Shown here: piece after piece, positions 24,898-34,843 of the stretch
How positions within the stretch are numbered: the first letter of the stretch is position 1
Layout: the number at the start of each line of letters is the position of its first letter
NCBI GenBank assembly: GCA_031292625.1
Contig: JARLGU010000001.1
Span: 62,001-126,000, forward strand
Direction of reading: 5' to 3'
Source: Capsulimonadaceae bacterium
Lineage (GTDB): Bacteria; Armatimonadota; Armatimonadia; Armatimonadales; Capsulimonadaceae
Length of the DNA stretch: 64,000 bases
Translations under genes and position numbers: made by a program
Notes under the pieces: generated by a model
The model's database searches: none
What the model was told of the DNA's origin: nothing
Seen by the model: only the letters and a program-made list of their open reading frames with translations

Positions 24898-26136
24898 TCC
24901 GTTTGTAAACCGCAAAGGAATCAGGGACATGGCTTGGCGAATACGTTGGTGTAACGCCCTGGTCTGAACGAACCTTGAGCCTAGATAGGGTTCGGTTCGC
25001 CTAGACCGAACGAAAAACAAAGCACATAAGGACAGCACAAGCTTATGGATACAGTAGTCGACGCCCTTCGAGAGACGGATGAGAAGCCCGTAAAGCCACT
25101 GAACATAGCGTTCATCGGTTGCGGCGGAATTGCACAGACGCACATCAATTGCCTGAAGAAGATCCCGGGCGTAACGATCGTTGCGGGCGCGGATATTAAC
25201 CCGGCGGCGCTCAATCGGATGAAGGCATCGCATGGAGTGACCGCGCTGTACGAAGATTACAACGTTATGCTGAAGAAGGAAGCGGCGAAGATCGACGCGG
25301 TTTCGGTTTGCACGCCCAACGGCGTACACCATGCGGCGGCGATTGCCGCGTCAAACGCAGGCAAGCACGTGCTCAGCGAGAAGCCGATGGCGATGAACGC
25401 CAAGCAGGCCCAGGAGATGGCGGACGCAGCAAAGAAGGCGGGCAAGGAGTTCGTGATCGGGTTTCAGATTCGTTACGATCCGCGCTCAAAGGCGCTTCGC
25501 GATATGATCGCGGATGGCGTGTTCGGCAAGATCCTCTACGTCCGCGCACAGGCTCTTCGGCGGCGCGGCATTCCGAACTGGGGCGTATTCGGCCAGAAGG
25601 CGCTGCAGGGCGGGGGACCGATGATCGACATCGGCGTCCACATTCTCGAGGCGGCGCACTCGATTATCGGGACGCCTAAGCCTGTTTCCGCATCCGGCAA
25701 TACGTTTACGTACCTGGGCGACAAGCCTACAAATGTGGTGAGCGAATGGGCCGGTTGGGACTGGAAGACGTACACGGTCGAGGATCTCGCGGCGGGAATC
25801 ATCCGTTTCGACACCGGCGCGCTGCTGACGATCGAGGCGAGCTTCGCGGCGCATATCGAGCACGACATTTTCAACATGCAGATCTTCGGCGAAAAAGGCG
25901 GCGCGATCTGGGACGGCACCAAGATCTATACCGATTTTAACAACTATATGGTCAACGTCAACCCGCCGTTTATTGGCAAGTGGGACGTCTGGGACTACAA
26001 GATGCGCCATTTCGTCGAAGTGGCGCGCGATGGGCGCAAGAACGAAGCGCCCGCGGAACACGGCGTGATGGTTCAGAAGATGCTGGACGGCATTTACGCG
26101 TCGGCCGAAGCTGGTCATGAGGTTAATATCGACTAG
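24898..26136 (+). repeat. Left copy of a ~1.3-kb tandem duplication
   Basis: This unit and 26198-27460 align over the coding region and ~150 bp upstream. Shared upstream blocks include GGAATCAGGGAC, TTGGCGAA and GAAAAACAAAGC before each ATGGATACAG. The period from start codon to start codon is 1324 bp. Confidence 0.8.
25045..26136 (+). CDS. Gfo/Idh/MocA-family NAD(P)-dependent oxidoreductase (copy 1)
   Basis: A 363-residue enzyme. The N-terminal Rossmann fold (LNIAFIGCGGIAQTHINCL) is followed by SVCTPNGVHH, the family EKP motif (HVLSEKPMAMNAKQA), and a C-terminal substrate domain with GGGPMIDIGVHILEAAH containing the usual catalytic-region Asp/His. The family oxidises or reduces sugars, inositols and nucleotide sugars; the substrate is unknown. 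It follows the biosynthetic operon by 176 bp. A small inverted repeat, GTTCGGT/ACCGAAC (24990-25011), sits upstream and is degenerate before copy 2. Confidence 0.93.
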   Translation: MDTVVDALRETDEKPVKPLNIAFIGCGGIAQTHINCLKKIPGVTIVAGADINPAALNRMKASHGVTALYEDYNVMLKKEAAKIDAVSVCTPNGVHHAAAIAASNAGKHVLSEKPMAMNAKQAQEMADAAKKAGKEFVIGFQIRYDPRSKALRDMIADGVFGKILYVRAQALRRRGIPNWGVFGQKALQGGGPMIDIGVHILEAAHSIIGTPKPVSASGNTFTYLGDKPTNVVSEWAGWDWKTYTVEDLAAGIIRFDTGALLTIEASFAAHIEHDIFNMQIFGEKGGAIWDGTKIYTDFNNYMVNVNPPFIGKWDVWDYKMRHFVEVARDGRKNEAPAEHGVMVQKMLDGIYASAEAGHEVNID

Positions 26137-26197
26137 CATGCATCGCCCCATATCATCTTGAGACGAGTTCGACAGGCCAGTTTCAGATATCTTTCGC

Positions 26198-27460
26198 ATT
26201 AAGTTCGTAAAACGCGGAGGAATCAGGGACTGGATTTGGCGAACAACTCTCCGGCACACCTCGTCTGGACGGACCCCGATTGCTACACTGCGCGCAGTAT
26301 GCCTGCGTCCGATCGTTGGTTGTCCTGGCTGGACGAAAAACAAAGCAAACAAGGACAAGCACAAACTTATGGATACAGAAGTCGACGCCCTTCGAGAAAC
26401 GGAAGAGAAACCCGTAAAGCCGCTAAACATAGCGATCATCGGATGTGGCGGAATTGCACAGACACATATCAATTATCTTAAGAAAATCCCAGGCGTTACG
26501 ATCGTGGCGGGCGCGGATATCAACCCGGCGGCGCTTGATCGGATGAAGTCGGCGCATGGCGTGACCGCGCTATACGAAGATTTTAACGTCATGCTCAAGA
26601 AGGAAGGGGCGAAGATCGACGCGGTGTCGGTCTGCACGCCTAATGGCGTTCACCATGACGCCGCGATTGCTGCGTCTCAAGCTGGCAAGCACGTCATCTG
26701 CGAAAAGCCGATGGCGATGAACGCCAAGCAGGCTCAGGAGATGGCGGATGCCGCGAAGAAGGCCGGCAAGGAATTCGTGATCGGCTTCCAGCATCGCTAC
26801 GAGCCGCGCTCGAAGGTGCTTCGCGATATGATCGCTGACGGCGTCTTCGGTAAGATCCTTTACGTTCGCGCGCAGGCTCTTCGCCGCCGCGGCATTCCGA
26901 ACTGGGGTGTCTTCGGCCAGAAGGCTCTGCAGGGCGGCGGTCCGTTGATCGATATTGGCGTCCACATTCTGGAGACCGCTCACTCGATCATTGGCACGCC
27001 CAAGCCGGTCTCGGCCACTGGAAACACGTTCACGTTCCTTGGCAACAAGGAGTCGTCGGTCGTCAGCCAATGGGCCGGCTGGGACTGGAAGACGTACACG
27101 GTTGAGGACTTCGCCGCGGGCATGATTCGCTTCGACACCGGCGCTCTGCTTACGCTAGAAGCCAGTTTCGTAGCGCACATCGACCACGATATCTTCAACT
27201 TGCAGATCTTCGGCGAGAAGGGCGGCGCGATCTGGGACGGAACGCAGATCTTCACCGACTTCAACGACTATATGGTCAACGTCACTCCTCCGTTCATCGG
27301 CAAGTGGGATATCTGGGATTACAAGATTCGCCACTTCGTCGAAGTCGCGCGCGACGGACGGAAGAACGAAGCGCCTGCCGAACATGGCGTGATGGTCCAG
27401 AAGATGCTCGACGGCATTTATGCGTCGGCTGAGGCTGGTCACGAAGTCAAGATCGACTAG
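26198..27460 (+). repeat. Right copy of the tandem duplication
   Basis: Includes the second oxidoreductase and its upstream sequence, homologous to 24898-26136. The copies have diverged, so the event is not recent. Confidence 0.8.
26369..27460 (+). CDS. Gfo/Idh/MocA-family NAD(P)-dependent oxidoreductase (copy 2)
   Basis: A 363-residue paralogue of the preceding gene with no length change; I count about 39 differing residues (~89% identity). The Rossmann motif IIGCGGIAQTHINYL, EKP (HVICEKPMAMN) and GGGPLIDIGVHILETAH are intact. Changes cluster away from the core motifs, though IRYDP becomes HRYEP and LSEKP becomes ICEKP next to the active site, which could alter specificity. Both copies look functional. 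A strong terminator follows (27489-27526). Confidence 0.93.
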   Translation: MDTEVDALRETEEKPVKPLNIAIIGCGGIAQTHINYLKKIPGVTIVAGADINPAALDRMKSAHGVTALYEDFNVMLKKEGAKIDAVSVCTPNGVHHDAAIAASQAGKHVICEKPMAMNAKQAQEMADAAKKAGKEFVIGFQHRYEPRSKVLRDMIADGVFGKILYVRAQALRRRGIPNWGVFGQKALQGGGPLIDIGVHILETAHSIIGTPKPVSATGNTFTFLGNKESSVVSQWAGWDWKTYTVEDFAAGMIRFDTGALLTLEASFVAHIDHDIFNLQIFGEKGGAIWDGTQIFTDFNDYMVNVTPPFIGKWDIWDYKIRHFVEVARDGRKNEAPAEHGVMVQKMLDGIYASAEAGHEVKID

Positions 27461-27488
27461 CGCTTTTCGTGTTAGACGGAAGCGGTAT

Positions 27489-27526
27489 GGGCGGCGCATC
27501 GACTTAGATGCGCCGCCCTCATTTTT
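27489..27526 (+). terminator. Rho-independent terminator after the oxidoreductase pair
   Basis: Perfect 12-bp stem GGGCGGCGCATC (27489-27500) / GATGCGCCGCCC (27507-27518), 6-nt loop, then TCATTTTT. Confidence 0.88.
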
Positions 27527-27694
27527 CAGGGATCTCGTTACCCGTGTCGATTTAGCGGCCTCGATTGGGGCTTGGCCTCTTTCATTACGTCATGTTCCAT
27601 CATCGGGTATGATTGGTTTCGCCTGCTTTCCGCGAAGCGCGATTCTGTGTTCGATGCGTCTCTCGGATAATTCGAGCGGTTCGAATGTTGGACT

Positions 27695-29500
27695 ATGGCT
27701 CAGATTTTCTCTACTCAATCTCTCGCGAAATCATACGGAAACCGTCCGCTTTTCGATGGCATCAGTTTCGGCGTTGAGGACGGCGAGCGGCTCGGATTGA
27801 TCGGGCCAAACGGCTCCGGAAAATCGACGCTGCTCAGGCTGCTGGCCGATCTCGATACTCCCGATCGCGGGACTATTTCACGGCGTCGCGGGGTGCGGTT
27901 CGGTTATGTCGCGCAGCAAGACGCGTTTCCCGATGGGGCGACCGTTCAATCCGTTCTTATGGATGCGCTTGCCGGGATGCCGCTTGATGATGTCGAGCGC
28001 GAGACGAGCGTTGCCGTTATGGTGGGCCGGATGGCGTTCGATGATCCAGACCAGATGGCGGCGGCGCTGTCCGGAGGCTGGCGTAAGAGGCTGAGCATCG
28101 CCTCGGCATTGATCCAAGAACCAGACGTGCTGTTGCTCGATGAGCCGACCAACCATTTGGACATGGAAGGCATTCTGTGGCTTGAACAGACGCTGAAGGG
28201 CGCATCGCTTGCCTATATCGTCGTCACGCATGACCGCTACTTCCTCGAACACGTCACCAATTGCATCGTCGAACTGAGCCGCGCGTATCCGCAGGGCTTC
28301 TTGACCGTCAGCGGCGCGTACTCGGAGTTCCTGGTTAAGCGCGAGGAGTTCCTGGCCGCGCAGGCTCACCAGGAGCTGGCGCTCGCCGGACAGGTGAAGC
28401 GTGAAATCGAGTGGCTCCGTCGCGGTCCGCCCGCGAGAACGACGAAGGCGAAGTATCGCATCGATGAAGCTGGTCGCATGATGCAAGATCTATCGGAACT
28501 CAAGGAGCGCAATGCGGAAGAGCGAGGGGCGCGAGTCGATTTTACTGGCTCAGGGCGAAAGACGCGTGAGCTTCTGGTCGCGCGCGGCGTTTCCAAGTCG
28601 CTTGGCGGAAAACTTCTGTTCGAGAACCTGGACGTTGCGTTGACTTCGGGGTTGCGTCTTGGATTGCTTGGTCCAAACGGTTCCGGTAAATCGTCGCTTA
28701 TTCGCGTGCTCACCGGCGATCTCGCGCCGGATGCCGGGGAGGTGAAGACCGCCGATGGATTGCGGATCGTCTATTTCGAGCAGGCGCGCAGCAATATCGA
28801 CAAGAGCGTGTCGCTGCGGTACGCTCTGTCAGGGGAGCGCGAGTCGGTTACCTTTCGCGGGAGCACGATGCATGTGTCCGCTTGGGCGCGGCGATTCCTT
28901 TTCCGCAGCGAACAGCTAGACGTTTCGGTGGGCGCTCTGAGCGGCGGCGAGCAGGCAAGGATCTTGATCGCGAACCTTATGCTCCAACCTGCGGACCTTC
29001 TGATCCTCGACGAACCGACGAATGATCTCGACATTCCGACGCTGGAGATCATCGAAGACAGCCTGATCTCCTTTCCGGGCGCATTGCTGTTGGTGACCCA
29101 CGACCGCTTTATGCTCGACCGCGTTTCAACCGAAATCCTTGCCCTGGACGGCAAGGGAGGCGCGGGCTTTTTCGCGGACTACGGGCAGTGGGAGCGGTAT
29201 CAAAACCGGGCGGTCGAAGCTGTCGCGTCAGCGTCGGCCGTGAAGGCGTCGTCCTCCCCGGGCATTCGTACGTTTCGTGGGCTTACGCGCGTCGAGCAGC
29301 GCGAGTTCGACCGGATGGACGAGAAAATCGCCGACGCGGAGGCTGAGCTAGCAGCGCTACAGGAGCGAATGGCCTCGCCCGATGTCGTCACCGATTACAT
29401 TAAGCTTCAGGAGTACATGACCAAGACGTCGGAGCAGGAGAAGGTTATCGAGGGCTTGTACGCGCGATGGCAGGCTCTTGAGGAAAAGCGAGAGGCTTGA
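27695..29500 (+). CDS. ABC-F family ATPase, Uup-like
   Basis: A 601-residue soluble protein with two ABC cassettes and no membrane segments. Cassette 1 has GPNGSGKST, LSGGWRKRLSIA and DEPTNHLD; cassette 2 has GPNGSGKSS, LSGGEQARILIA and DEPTNDLD. The ABC-F linker lies between them. A C-terminal charged coiled coil (REFDRMDEKIADAEAELAALQERM...) is the DNA- or ribosome-binding tail typical of Uup. ABC-F proteins act in the ribosomal E site; Uup is linked to genome stability and ribosome assembly. A role in resistance to the product of the nearby operon cannot be excluded but is not indicated. Confidence 0.93.
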   Translation: MAQIFSTQSLAKSYGNRPLFDGISFGVEDGERLGLIGPNGSGKSTLLRLLADLDTPDRGTISRRRGVRFGYVAQQDAFPDGATVQSVLMDALAGMPLDDVERETSVAVMVGRMAFDDPDQMAAALSGGWRKRLSIASALIQEPDVLLLDEPTNHLDMEGILWLEQTLKGASLAYIVVTHDRYFLEHVTNCIVELSRAYPQGFLTVSGAYSEFLVKREEFLAAQAHQELALAGQVKREIEWLRRGPPARTTKAKYRIDEAGRMMQDLSELKERNAEERGARVDFTGSGRKTRELLVARGVSKSLGGKLLFENLDVALTSGLRLGLLGPNGSGKSSLIRVLTGDLAPDAGEVKTADGLRIVYFEQARSNIDKSVSLRYALSGERESVTFRGSTMHVSAWARRFLFRSEQLDVSVGALSGGEQARILIANLMLQPADLLILDEPTNDLDIPTLEIIEDSLISFPGALLLVTHDRFMLDRVSTEILALDGKGGAGFFADYGQWERYQNRAVEAVASASAVKASSSPGIRTFRGLTRVEQREFDRMDEKIADAEAELAALQERMASPDVVTDYIKLQEYMTKTSEQEKVIEGLYARWQALEEKREA

Positions 29501-29692
29501 GCGCCACTTAGCGCTGATGATTTTGCTGGCTTAATGTGAAGGACGTAGGACTATCGGCTTGTAAGAGAATACGAGGATTACGATGCCCTCTGTGGCCGGG
29601 CTGGTCATTTTTCTTTAGACGCTTAACGCTCAGCCTGTTGGCTGATTACTGCTTCGCGGCGGGCGAGGCATCTCATTCGACAAGGAGTCACG

Positions 29693-30670
29693 ATGATTAG
29701 AAAATCTTGTACAATGGCGCTTCTCGCTGGGGCGCTTGCCATTTGCGGAGCGGGTGCGTCCCCCTCGGGGCTTGAGGCGCAGGCGCCGATCGAGTTGACG
29801 GGGGCGACTGGCGGTTTCGATTACCTGGTTAGCGACGGCGCAAACCAGCGGATCTACGGTTCGCATCCCGGCGCAAACAGCGTTGTCGTAATCGATACGA
29901 AGGCGGGGACGGCGAAGGATTTGAACGTCGGCGTGGAAGTGAACGGCATCGCGGTCGTCAAAAAGCTCGGCGAGGTGATCTTCGCGGGCGGCGGCGGCAA
30001 AGTGCTCGTCTACAATGCGAAGACCCTGGCAAAGAAGACGGAAGTTGCGCTCGACGGACCAGGAGACGATATCGGCCTCGACCCGAAGAACGGTCTGCTG
30101 TACATAGATGAAGACAAGGGCAGCAAGGCCTGGGTTTTCGATACGAGCACGGACAAAATCACCGGAACCGTTGCGCTAGGCGGGGTAGCCGAGTTTATCG
30201 AGTATGACAAGCATACTGACAAGCTCTACCAGAATATTAAATCCACCGACAGCGTTCAGGTTATCGATCCGGCAACCAATGCGGTCGTTGCGACATGGTC
30301 GTCGCTTCCCGCCAAATCGCCGCACGGCCTGGCAATCGACAGCAAGGGGGGGCGCGTGTTCACCGGCGGCCGAAACGGGGTGCTTGCGGTGCTTGACATA
30401 CGGACCGGCAAGGTCACGGGACAGGCCGAGATCGCGCCGTGCGATCAGATTACGTTCGACGCAAAGACTCAGCGCGTCTACACCGCCGGCAGCGGTTTCG
30501 TCTCGGTCGTGGACGTGAGCGCGAATGGGCCAAAGCTTATTGAGAACGTTGCGGTTTCTCCGAAAGCGCATACTCTCGCGGTCGATCCGGCAACGGGCGA
30601 TCTTTGGATCGCCTATCCGAACGACGGCAAGAGCTATGTGCAGCGCCTCAAAGCGACGCGCACGAAGTAA
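29693..30670 (+). CDS. Secreted YncE/YVTN-type beta-propeller protein
   Basis: A 325-residue protein with a signal peptide (CTMALLAGALAICGAGASPSGLEAQA) and blade-like repeats of ~40 residues: ANQRIYGSHPGANSVVVIDTKAG, GNGIAVVKKLGEVIFAGGGGKVLVYNAKT, KNGLLYIDEDKGSKAWVFDTSTDKITGTV, HGLAIDSKGGRVFTGGRNGVLAVLDIRTGKV. This matches the YncE-like seven-bladed propeller class, usually exported and involved in binding; function is unknown. Monocistronic, with a hairpin at 30679-30712. Confidence 0.8.
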   Translation: MIRKSCTMALLAGALAICGAGASPSGLEAQAPIELTGATGGFDYLVSDGANQRIYGSHPGANSVVVIDTKAGTAKDLNVGVEVNGIAVVKKLGEVIFAGGGGKVLVYNAKTLAKKTEVALDGPGDDIGLDPKNGLLYIDEDKGSKAWVFDTSTDKITGTVALGGVAEFIEYDKHTDKLYQNIKSTDSVQVIDPATNAVVATWSSLPAKSPHGLAIDSKGGRVFTGGRNGVLAVLDIRTGKVTGQAEIAPCDQITFDAKTQRVYTAGSGFVSVVDVSANGPKLIENVAVSPKAHTLAVDPATGDLWIAYPNDGKSYVQRLKATRTK

Positions 30671-30678
30671 CGTGACTG

Positions 30679-30720
30679 GAGCGGGCGGCTCTCTGGTAGG
30701 GACTGCCCGCTCGCTACTTT
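30679..30720 (+). terminator. Terminator-like hairpin after the propeller gene
   Basis: GAGCGGGC (30679-30686) / GCCCGCTC (30705-30712), then GCTACTTT; 8 bp after the stop codon. Confidence 0.6.
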
Positions 30721-30840
30721 CGACATATTCTCGCGACGCCGATGTCGATATATATTGTCGATAATGCGCCATTTTGCGATTTTTTAAAGTCTTCTTAAGG
30801 GCCTCGACGTGCCGGACCATTAAAAATGTTTGAAATAATG

Positions 30841-30870
30841 TTGACAATCCATACAGGGATTAGGTAAAAC
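30841..30870 (+). promoter_or_regulatory. Candidate promoter of a short transcript before the prepilin gene
   Basis: TTGACA (30841-30846) with an 18-bp spacer to TAAAAC (30865-30870). The spacer holds a small inverted repeat AATCC/GGATT (30846-30861). Confidence 0.45.
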
Positions 30871-30876
30871 TTACGT

Positions 30877-30975
30877 GTAATCCATATTAAGCATGTATGG
30901 ATTTAGCATTTTGGCTGACCTGTAAACAGGAGGCCGGGCGGGCGCAAAAGCGCTTGCCCGGCCTCCTGTATTTTC
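30877..30975 (+). ncRNA. Candidate ~100-nt small RNA or attenuated leader
   Basis: The interval between the promoter at 30841-30870 and a very strong hairpin at 30926-30969 has no ORF. The prepilin-like gene starts 66 bp after the hairpin. It could be an independent small RNA or a transcription attenuator for that gene. Confidence 0.35.
30926..30975 (+). terminator. Strong terminator/attenuator hairpin upstream of the prepilin gene
   Basis: ACAGGAGGCCGGGC (30926-30939) / GCCCGGCCTCCTGT (30956-30969), extended inward by two G-T pairs and GCGC/GCGC around an AAAA loop, about 20 pairs in all, then ATTTTC. Confidence 0.75.
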
Positions 30976-31040
30976 AAATGGCGCGTCTCTGGTTCCGGTT
31001 TAGCCCGGAACCGGACTTGTGACAATTTAAGGAGAACACG

Positions 31041-31940
31041 ATGATTACGAAATGGGGTTCAAAGAGAGGATTTACTCTTATAGAATTGCTCGTCGTTATA
31101 GCAATTATAGCGATTCTCGCAGCAATTCTCTTTCCGGTCTTTGCGCAGGCGAGGGCAAAGGCGCGGCAAACGACCTGCGCGTCCAACGAGCGGCAAATCG
31201 GTATTGCCTTTACGACCTACGTTCAAGACTACGATGAGACTTTCCCTCCGGGAAATGAACCCAACACCTCTGGTACGGGCAATAGCAACTGGGAATACAT
31301 AGTCGATCCCTACATTAAATCCGGCGTTGGGATCAACTTCGCGCAGACGAACGACAATAACATCGCGCTGAGCGTGTTCTACTGCCCGGAGTGGCCTGCG
31401 TCGTTCGTGTCGTCTCAGACTGGCACCTGGCTCGGACCTGCGAACCTGAGCGGGAGCAGCGCTCCGTCGGCGAGCGGTTCAGGCGCACCCCAGCCGTCCC
31501 GTAGCTACGCGGCCAACTGGAACATCGTAGGCACTCTCTGCGCAGGCACAAATCCGTCTTATTATAGGCCGTCCACCATCTTGGGAAAGCTGGCGTATCC
31601 GGCTCAGGACGTACTCGTGGCGGAAGAGAGAGGCGAAGCTGGCACCTGTGGCGGCAACGACACGAATGATTACTCGGCGACCAACTATACCGACAATGGC
31701 ACTGGCTCGTACAGCGATGCGGTCTTCTGGGGCTTTGAGGATGGCGGCTCGTACGTCTCCGCTCGTAATCGGCACAACGGCGGCTCAAACTATCTATTTA
31801 CGGACGGCCACGTCAAGTGGTTTAAGGCTCCGAATCCCAATTACCAATCTGACAATGTGACGCCGGTTGAAAGCCAGTCTGGCGTTGTGTACCGGCGCAG
31901 TTCTTTCCCGAATGCCTCCGGTTGGTTTCGCGAGGATTAG
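31041..31940 (+). CDS. Prepilin-type protein with H-x9-DG domain (DUF1559-like)
   Basis: A 299-residue protein. A short basic leader ends at G-FTLIEL, the prepilin peptidase site with conserved Glu+5, and is followed by the hydrophobic pilin helix. [18 protein letters not shown] begins the globular part. The C-terminus has [18 protein letters not shown], the H-x9-DG motif. Members are thought to be exported pseudopilin-like surface proteins; no prepilin peptidase or assembly ATPase is encoded in the window. The start has AAGGAG upstream. A ~100-bp hairpin-containing leader precedes it. Confidence 0.9.
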   Translation: MITKWGSKRGFTLIELLVVIAIIAILAAILFPVFAQARAKARQTTCASNERQIGIAFTTYVQDYDETFPPGNEPNTSGTGNSNWEYIVDPYIKSGVGINFAQTNDNNIALSVFYCPEWPASFVSSQTGTWLGPANLSGSSAPSASGSGAPQPSRSYAANWNIVGTLCAGTNPSYYRPSTILGKLAYPAQDVLVAEERGEAGTCGGNDTNDYSATNYTDNGTGSYSDAVFWGFEDGGSYVSARNRHNGGSNYLFTDGHVKWFKAPNPNYQSDNVTPVESQSGVVYRRSSFPNASGWFRED

Positions 31941-32077
31941 GGATCATTATTTTCTGATTGAGCCGCTCCAGTTCTGCTAATCCTGGGGCGGCGAGATTGA
32001 CTTCATCGATCAGTTTACGAATGTACCGCGGGGTGTTGCAGAGCCAATCGCTTCGCCGTGGGGGGAGTTAATACGAG

Positions 32078-33154
32078 ATGAATACTGTCGTAGACTTCGC
32101 AAGGCGGCGCAAAGCCGCCTCGTATCGGCTGGCGATTGTCCTGGCTGCAGGTATTGTCGGGTCTCTCATTTTTGCAGCTGTTTCAGGGCACCGCGCACTC
32201 AGCCAGCCTGGTCCCGGGGCGGGCAGTGGGGTGGTTTTCCGGGTCGGGTACCAAGGGTTTAACGGCGCTGGGATCTTGAAAGCTCAAGGAACCTTAGAAC
32301 ATGACGTTGCCAAGAAGCACGCGACCGTGCAGTGGCTAAACTTTTCCGCCGGGCCCGAAATGATGCAGGCGATGGGCACCGGTAATGTCGATATCGGCGG
32401 GGCTGGCGATACCGTGCCGATTTTCGCCCAGGCGTCGGGGGTGCCGTTTGTCTACATCGCGAACTCGCCGGTGACCAAAACGGGGATTGCGGTCCTCGTT
32501 CGCGCCGAATCTCCGATTTCAAAGGTTTCCGATCTCAAGGGGCGCCGAGTAGCCTTGGTCAAGGGTAGCGGTTCGCACTACTTCTTTGTCCAGGCGCTGG
32601 AGCGCGCCCACGTCAACTATTCCGACATCCTGCCGGTCTATTTGACGCCGTCCGATGCGTTTGCGGCGTTTGCGAGCGGCAAGATTGATGCGTGGGTCAC
32701 GTGGGATCCGTACATTGCTCTTGCGAAGCAAAAGCTTAAGTCACGTGTCTTGGTTGACCAAACCGGCATTCCGTCGAACGGGGGCTTCGTTGTCGCTTCG
32801 AAAAAGCTAGCCACGGAGCATCCTGAACTAATCGCCGTTTACCTCGACGACTCACTAAAGAGTGCGGAGTGGTCGAAAAAGCAGCCTGCCAAGGCGATCG
32901 ATTTGCTTATCAAATCGGCAGGGGGGCTTAGTCGTCAGACGGTTTCGGCCCAGGTTCAAAACGGCTCAGATCTGCAATATTATCCGATTGATCCTCGGAT
33001 TATCGCCCTGCAACAGAAGGAAGCCGACGAGTTTTACAAGCTTGGCGTAATAGGCAAGAGGGTAGACATCCGGGACTCCTTGTTGACACGGGACCAATAT
33101 GCCAAGATCGCTCTTCCTCGTCGGAATTTGGCGCGAAGTGAGGTTGGTTCATGA
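32078..33154 (+). CDS. ABC transporter substrate-binding protein, SsuA/TauA/NrtA type
   Basis: A 358-residue exported binding protein with an N-terminal signal or anchor ([22 protein letters not shown]). The body matches the aliphatic sulfonate/taurine/nitrate receptor family: [80 protein letters not shown]. Ligand class is likely a small organic anion or related compound; the identity is not readable. A GGGGGGAG ribosome-binding site precedes the ATG. It overlaps the ATPase gene by 4 nt (ATGA). Confidence 0.9.
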   Translation: MNTVVDFARRRKAASYRLAIVLAAGIVGSLIFAAVSGHRALSQPGPGAGSGVVFRVGYQGFNGAGILKAQGTLEHDVAKKHATVQWLNFSAGPEMMQAMGTGNVDIGGAGDTVPIFAQASGVPFVYIANSPVTKTGIAVLVRAESPISKVSDLKGRRVALVKGSGSHYFFVQALERAHVNYSDILPVYLTPSDAFAAFASGKIDAWVTWDPYIALAKQKLKSRVLVDQTGIPSNGGFVVASKKLATEHPELIAVYLDDSLKSAEWSKKQPAKAIDLLIKSAGGLSRQTVSAQVQNGSDLQYYPIDPRIIALQQKEADEFYKLGVIGKRVDIRDSLLTRDQYAKIALPRRNLARSEVGS

Positions 33155-33936
33155 TTGCAGAGGCGTACCAACGCGAAGAACAGGGGCCTGTCATCACCGG
33201 CTCCGCATCGGCGGTGAGTATTAGTGCGCTCGACAAAGCTTACGGTTCGCGGGCGGTGCTCAGCGGTCTAAATCTCGATATTTCGGCTGGATCCTTTGTC
33301 GCTCTTGTGGGTGAAAGCGGCTGTGGCAAGAGCACATTATTGCGACTGATTGCGGGCCTAGATTCCCCGTCCGGCGGCGTCATCGAGATCAACGGCGCGC
33401 TATCTAGAGGCATTTGCGGTGAGATTCGCATGATGTTCCAGGATTCGCGCCTCTTTCCCTGGAAGCGCGTTGATCGCAATGTAGGACTGGGGCTCGCAGA
33501 GGATTGGCATGCTCGGGCAACGTCGGTGCTCGGCGAAGTCGGTCTTGCGGATCGTGCTGGCGACTGGCCCTCCGTGTTGTCTGGCGGTCAGCGGCAGAGA
33601 GTCGCGCTTGCGCGGGCTCTGGCGGGCAATCCCAAGATTTTGTTGCTAGACGAACCTTTGGGAGCGCTTGACGCGCTCACTCGGCTCGATATGCAGCGAT
33701 TGATCGAACGCGTCTGGCTCAAGCGCGGTTGCACGGTTCTCCTTATCACGCACGATGTAGAGGAGGCGATTGCGTTGGCTGACAGGGTTTTAGTGATGGA
33801 GGGCGGGCGTATCACGGTTGACGAGAGTGTGACCTTGTCACGGCCGCGAGACCGGGCCAATGGGGAGTTCATTGCCCAAAAAGAGCGTCTCTTGGGGCGA
33901 TTACTGAAAGAGCGGAGGGACCGGCATGAGCAATAA
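33151..33936 (+). CDS. ABC transporter ATP-binding protein, SsuB/TauB type
   Basis: A 261-residue ATPase: Walker [11 protein letters not shown]-loop [12 protein letters not shown], signature [15 protein letters not shown], Walker [18 protein letters not shown]-loop [14 protein letters not shown]. It energises import with the flanking binding protein and permease. Start overlaps the ssuA-like stop; its end overlaps the permease start by 11 nt. Confidence 0.93.
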   Translation: MIAEAYQREEQGPVITGSASAVSISALDKAYGSRAVLSGLNLDISAGSFVALVGESGCGKSTLLRLIAGLDSPSGGVIEINGALSRGICGEIRMMFQDSRLFPWKRVDRNVGLGLAEDWHARATSVLGEVGLADRAGDWPSVLSGGQRQRVALARALAGNPKILLLDEPLGALDALTRLDMQRLIERVWLKRGCTVLLITHDVEEAIALADRVLVMEGGRITVDESVTLSRPRDRANGEFIAQKERLLGRLLKERRDRHEQ

Positions 33937-34798
33937 CGTCGTCGTTACTAAAGGAGTTCGTGCCGTTCGCGCCAGTGCGTCGTCCATTCCCGTAGCACAG
34001 AGAGCGGAAAGAATATATTGCGTCAAGTCGCGGGTCCTCGCAGCGGCGCTACCTTTCGCCTTGCCTCTGACGTTGCTAGTCTTATGGCAGGGTCTCACCC
34101 ACTCGGGAATCGTCTTACCTGCGATATTGCCTTCACCGGCCAACGTTTTCCGGGCCGAAGTGCATTTGGCGCGGACAGAGCTGTGGGCCGACATGGGAAT
34201 TAGCGCACGGCGAGCATTTACAGGCTTCTTGATTGGCGGTTCGCTTGGATTTATCTTGGGTTTGTTCAATGGCCTCTTTAAGCTAAGCGAGCAGATTTTT
34301 GACAGTACGGTCCATGCAGCCCGGACGGTACCTATCTTCGCCCTCATTCCGCTTGTGATTCTTTGGTTTGGGATCGGCGAGGAGGCAAAGATTTTTATCG
34401 TTGCCGTTGGCGTGTTCTTCCCAATTTACCTCAACACCTACTATGGAGTTCGCTCGGTGGATCCTGGCCTCATAGAAGTTGGGCGGGTGTATGGTTTGAG
34501 CGGCTTGTCGCTATTTAGCGAGGTTATTTTTCCGGGCGCTCTATCATCCATCATGGTTGGCGTCCGGTTTTCACTGGGCGTCATGTGGCTTGCCTTAATC
34601 GTCGCGGAGACCATCGCCGCGGATTCCGGCATCGGCTACATTACGAACAACGCTCGCGAAAGCATGCAGACCGATGTTGTGATCGCGGGCATTTTGATCT
34701 ATGCGCTGCTGGGAAAAAGCGCGGATTTGGTGTCGCGTCTTATTGAGCGTTTATTGCTGCCCTGGCGATCTCATGAAGCTGGTCTTTTGAAGAGATAG
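33926..34798 (+). CDS. ABC transporter permease, SsuC/TauC type
   Basis: A 290-residue inner-membrane protein with about six hydrophobic segments and the family landmarks [12 protein letters not shown], the EAA-like coupling loop ([37 protein letters not shown]) and [24 protein letters not shown]. Forms the translocation pore with the two preceding proteins. N-terminal ~45 residues are cytoplasmic and variable. Confidence 0.92.
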   Translation: MSNNVVVTKGVRAVRASASSIPVAQRAERIYCVKSRVLAAALPFALPLTLLVLWQGLTHSGIVLPAILPSPANVFRAEVHLARTELWADMGISARRAFTGFLIGGSLGFILGLFNGLFKLSEQIFDSTVHAARTVPIFALIPLVILWFGIGEEAKIFIVAVGVFFPIYLNTYYGVRSVDPGLIEVGRVYGLSGLSLFSEVIFPGALSSIMVGVRFSLGVMWLALIVAETIAADSGIGYITNNARESMQTDVVIAGILIYALLGKSADLVSRLIERLLLPWRSHEAGLLKR

Positions 34799-34843
34799 CA
34801 GGGGAACGAGTTCATTGGTTGATGAAGAAAAGGAGAATAGAAA

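Noticed and set aside
27695-29500. ABC-F protein considered as self-resistance for the NRPS-PKS product
   Set aside because: It has the Uup-type C-terminal coiled coil of housekeeping members and is separated from the operon by other genes and a strong terminator.
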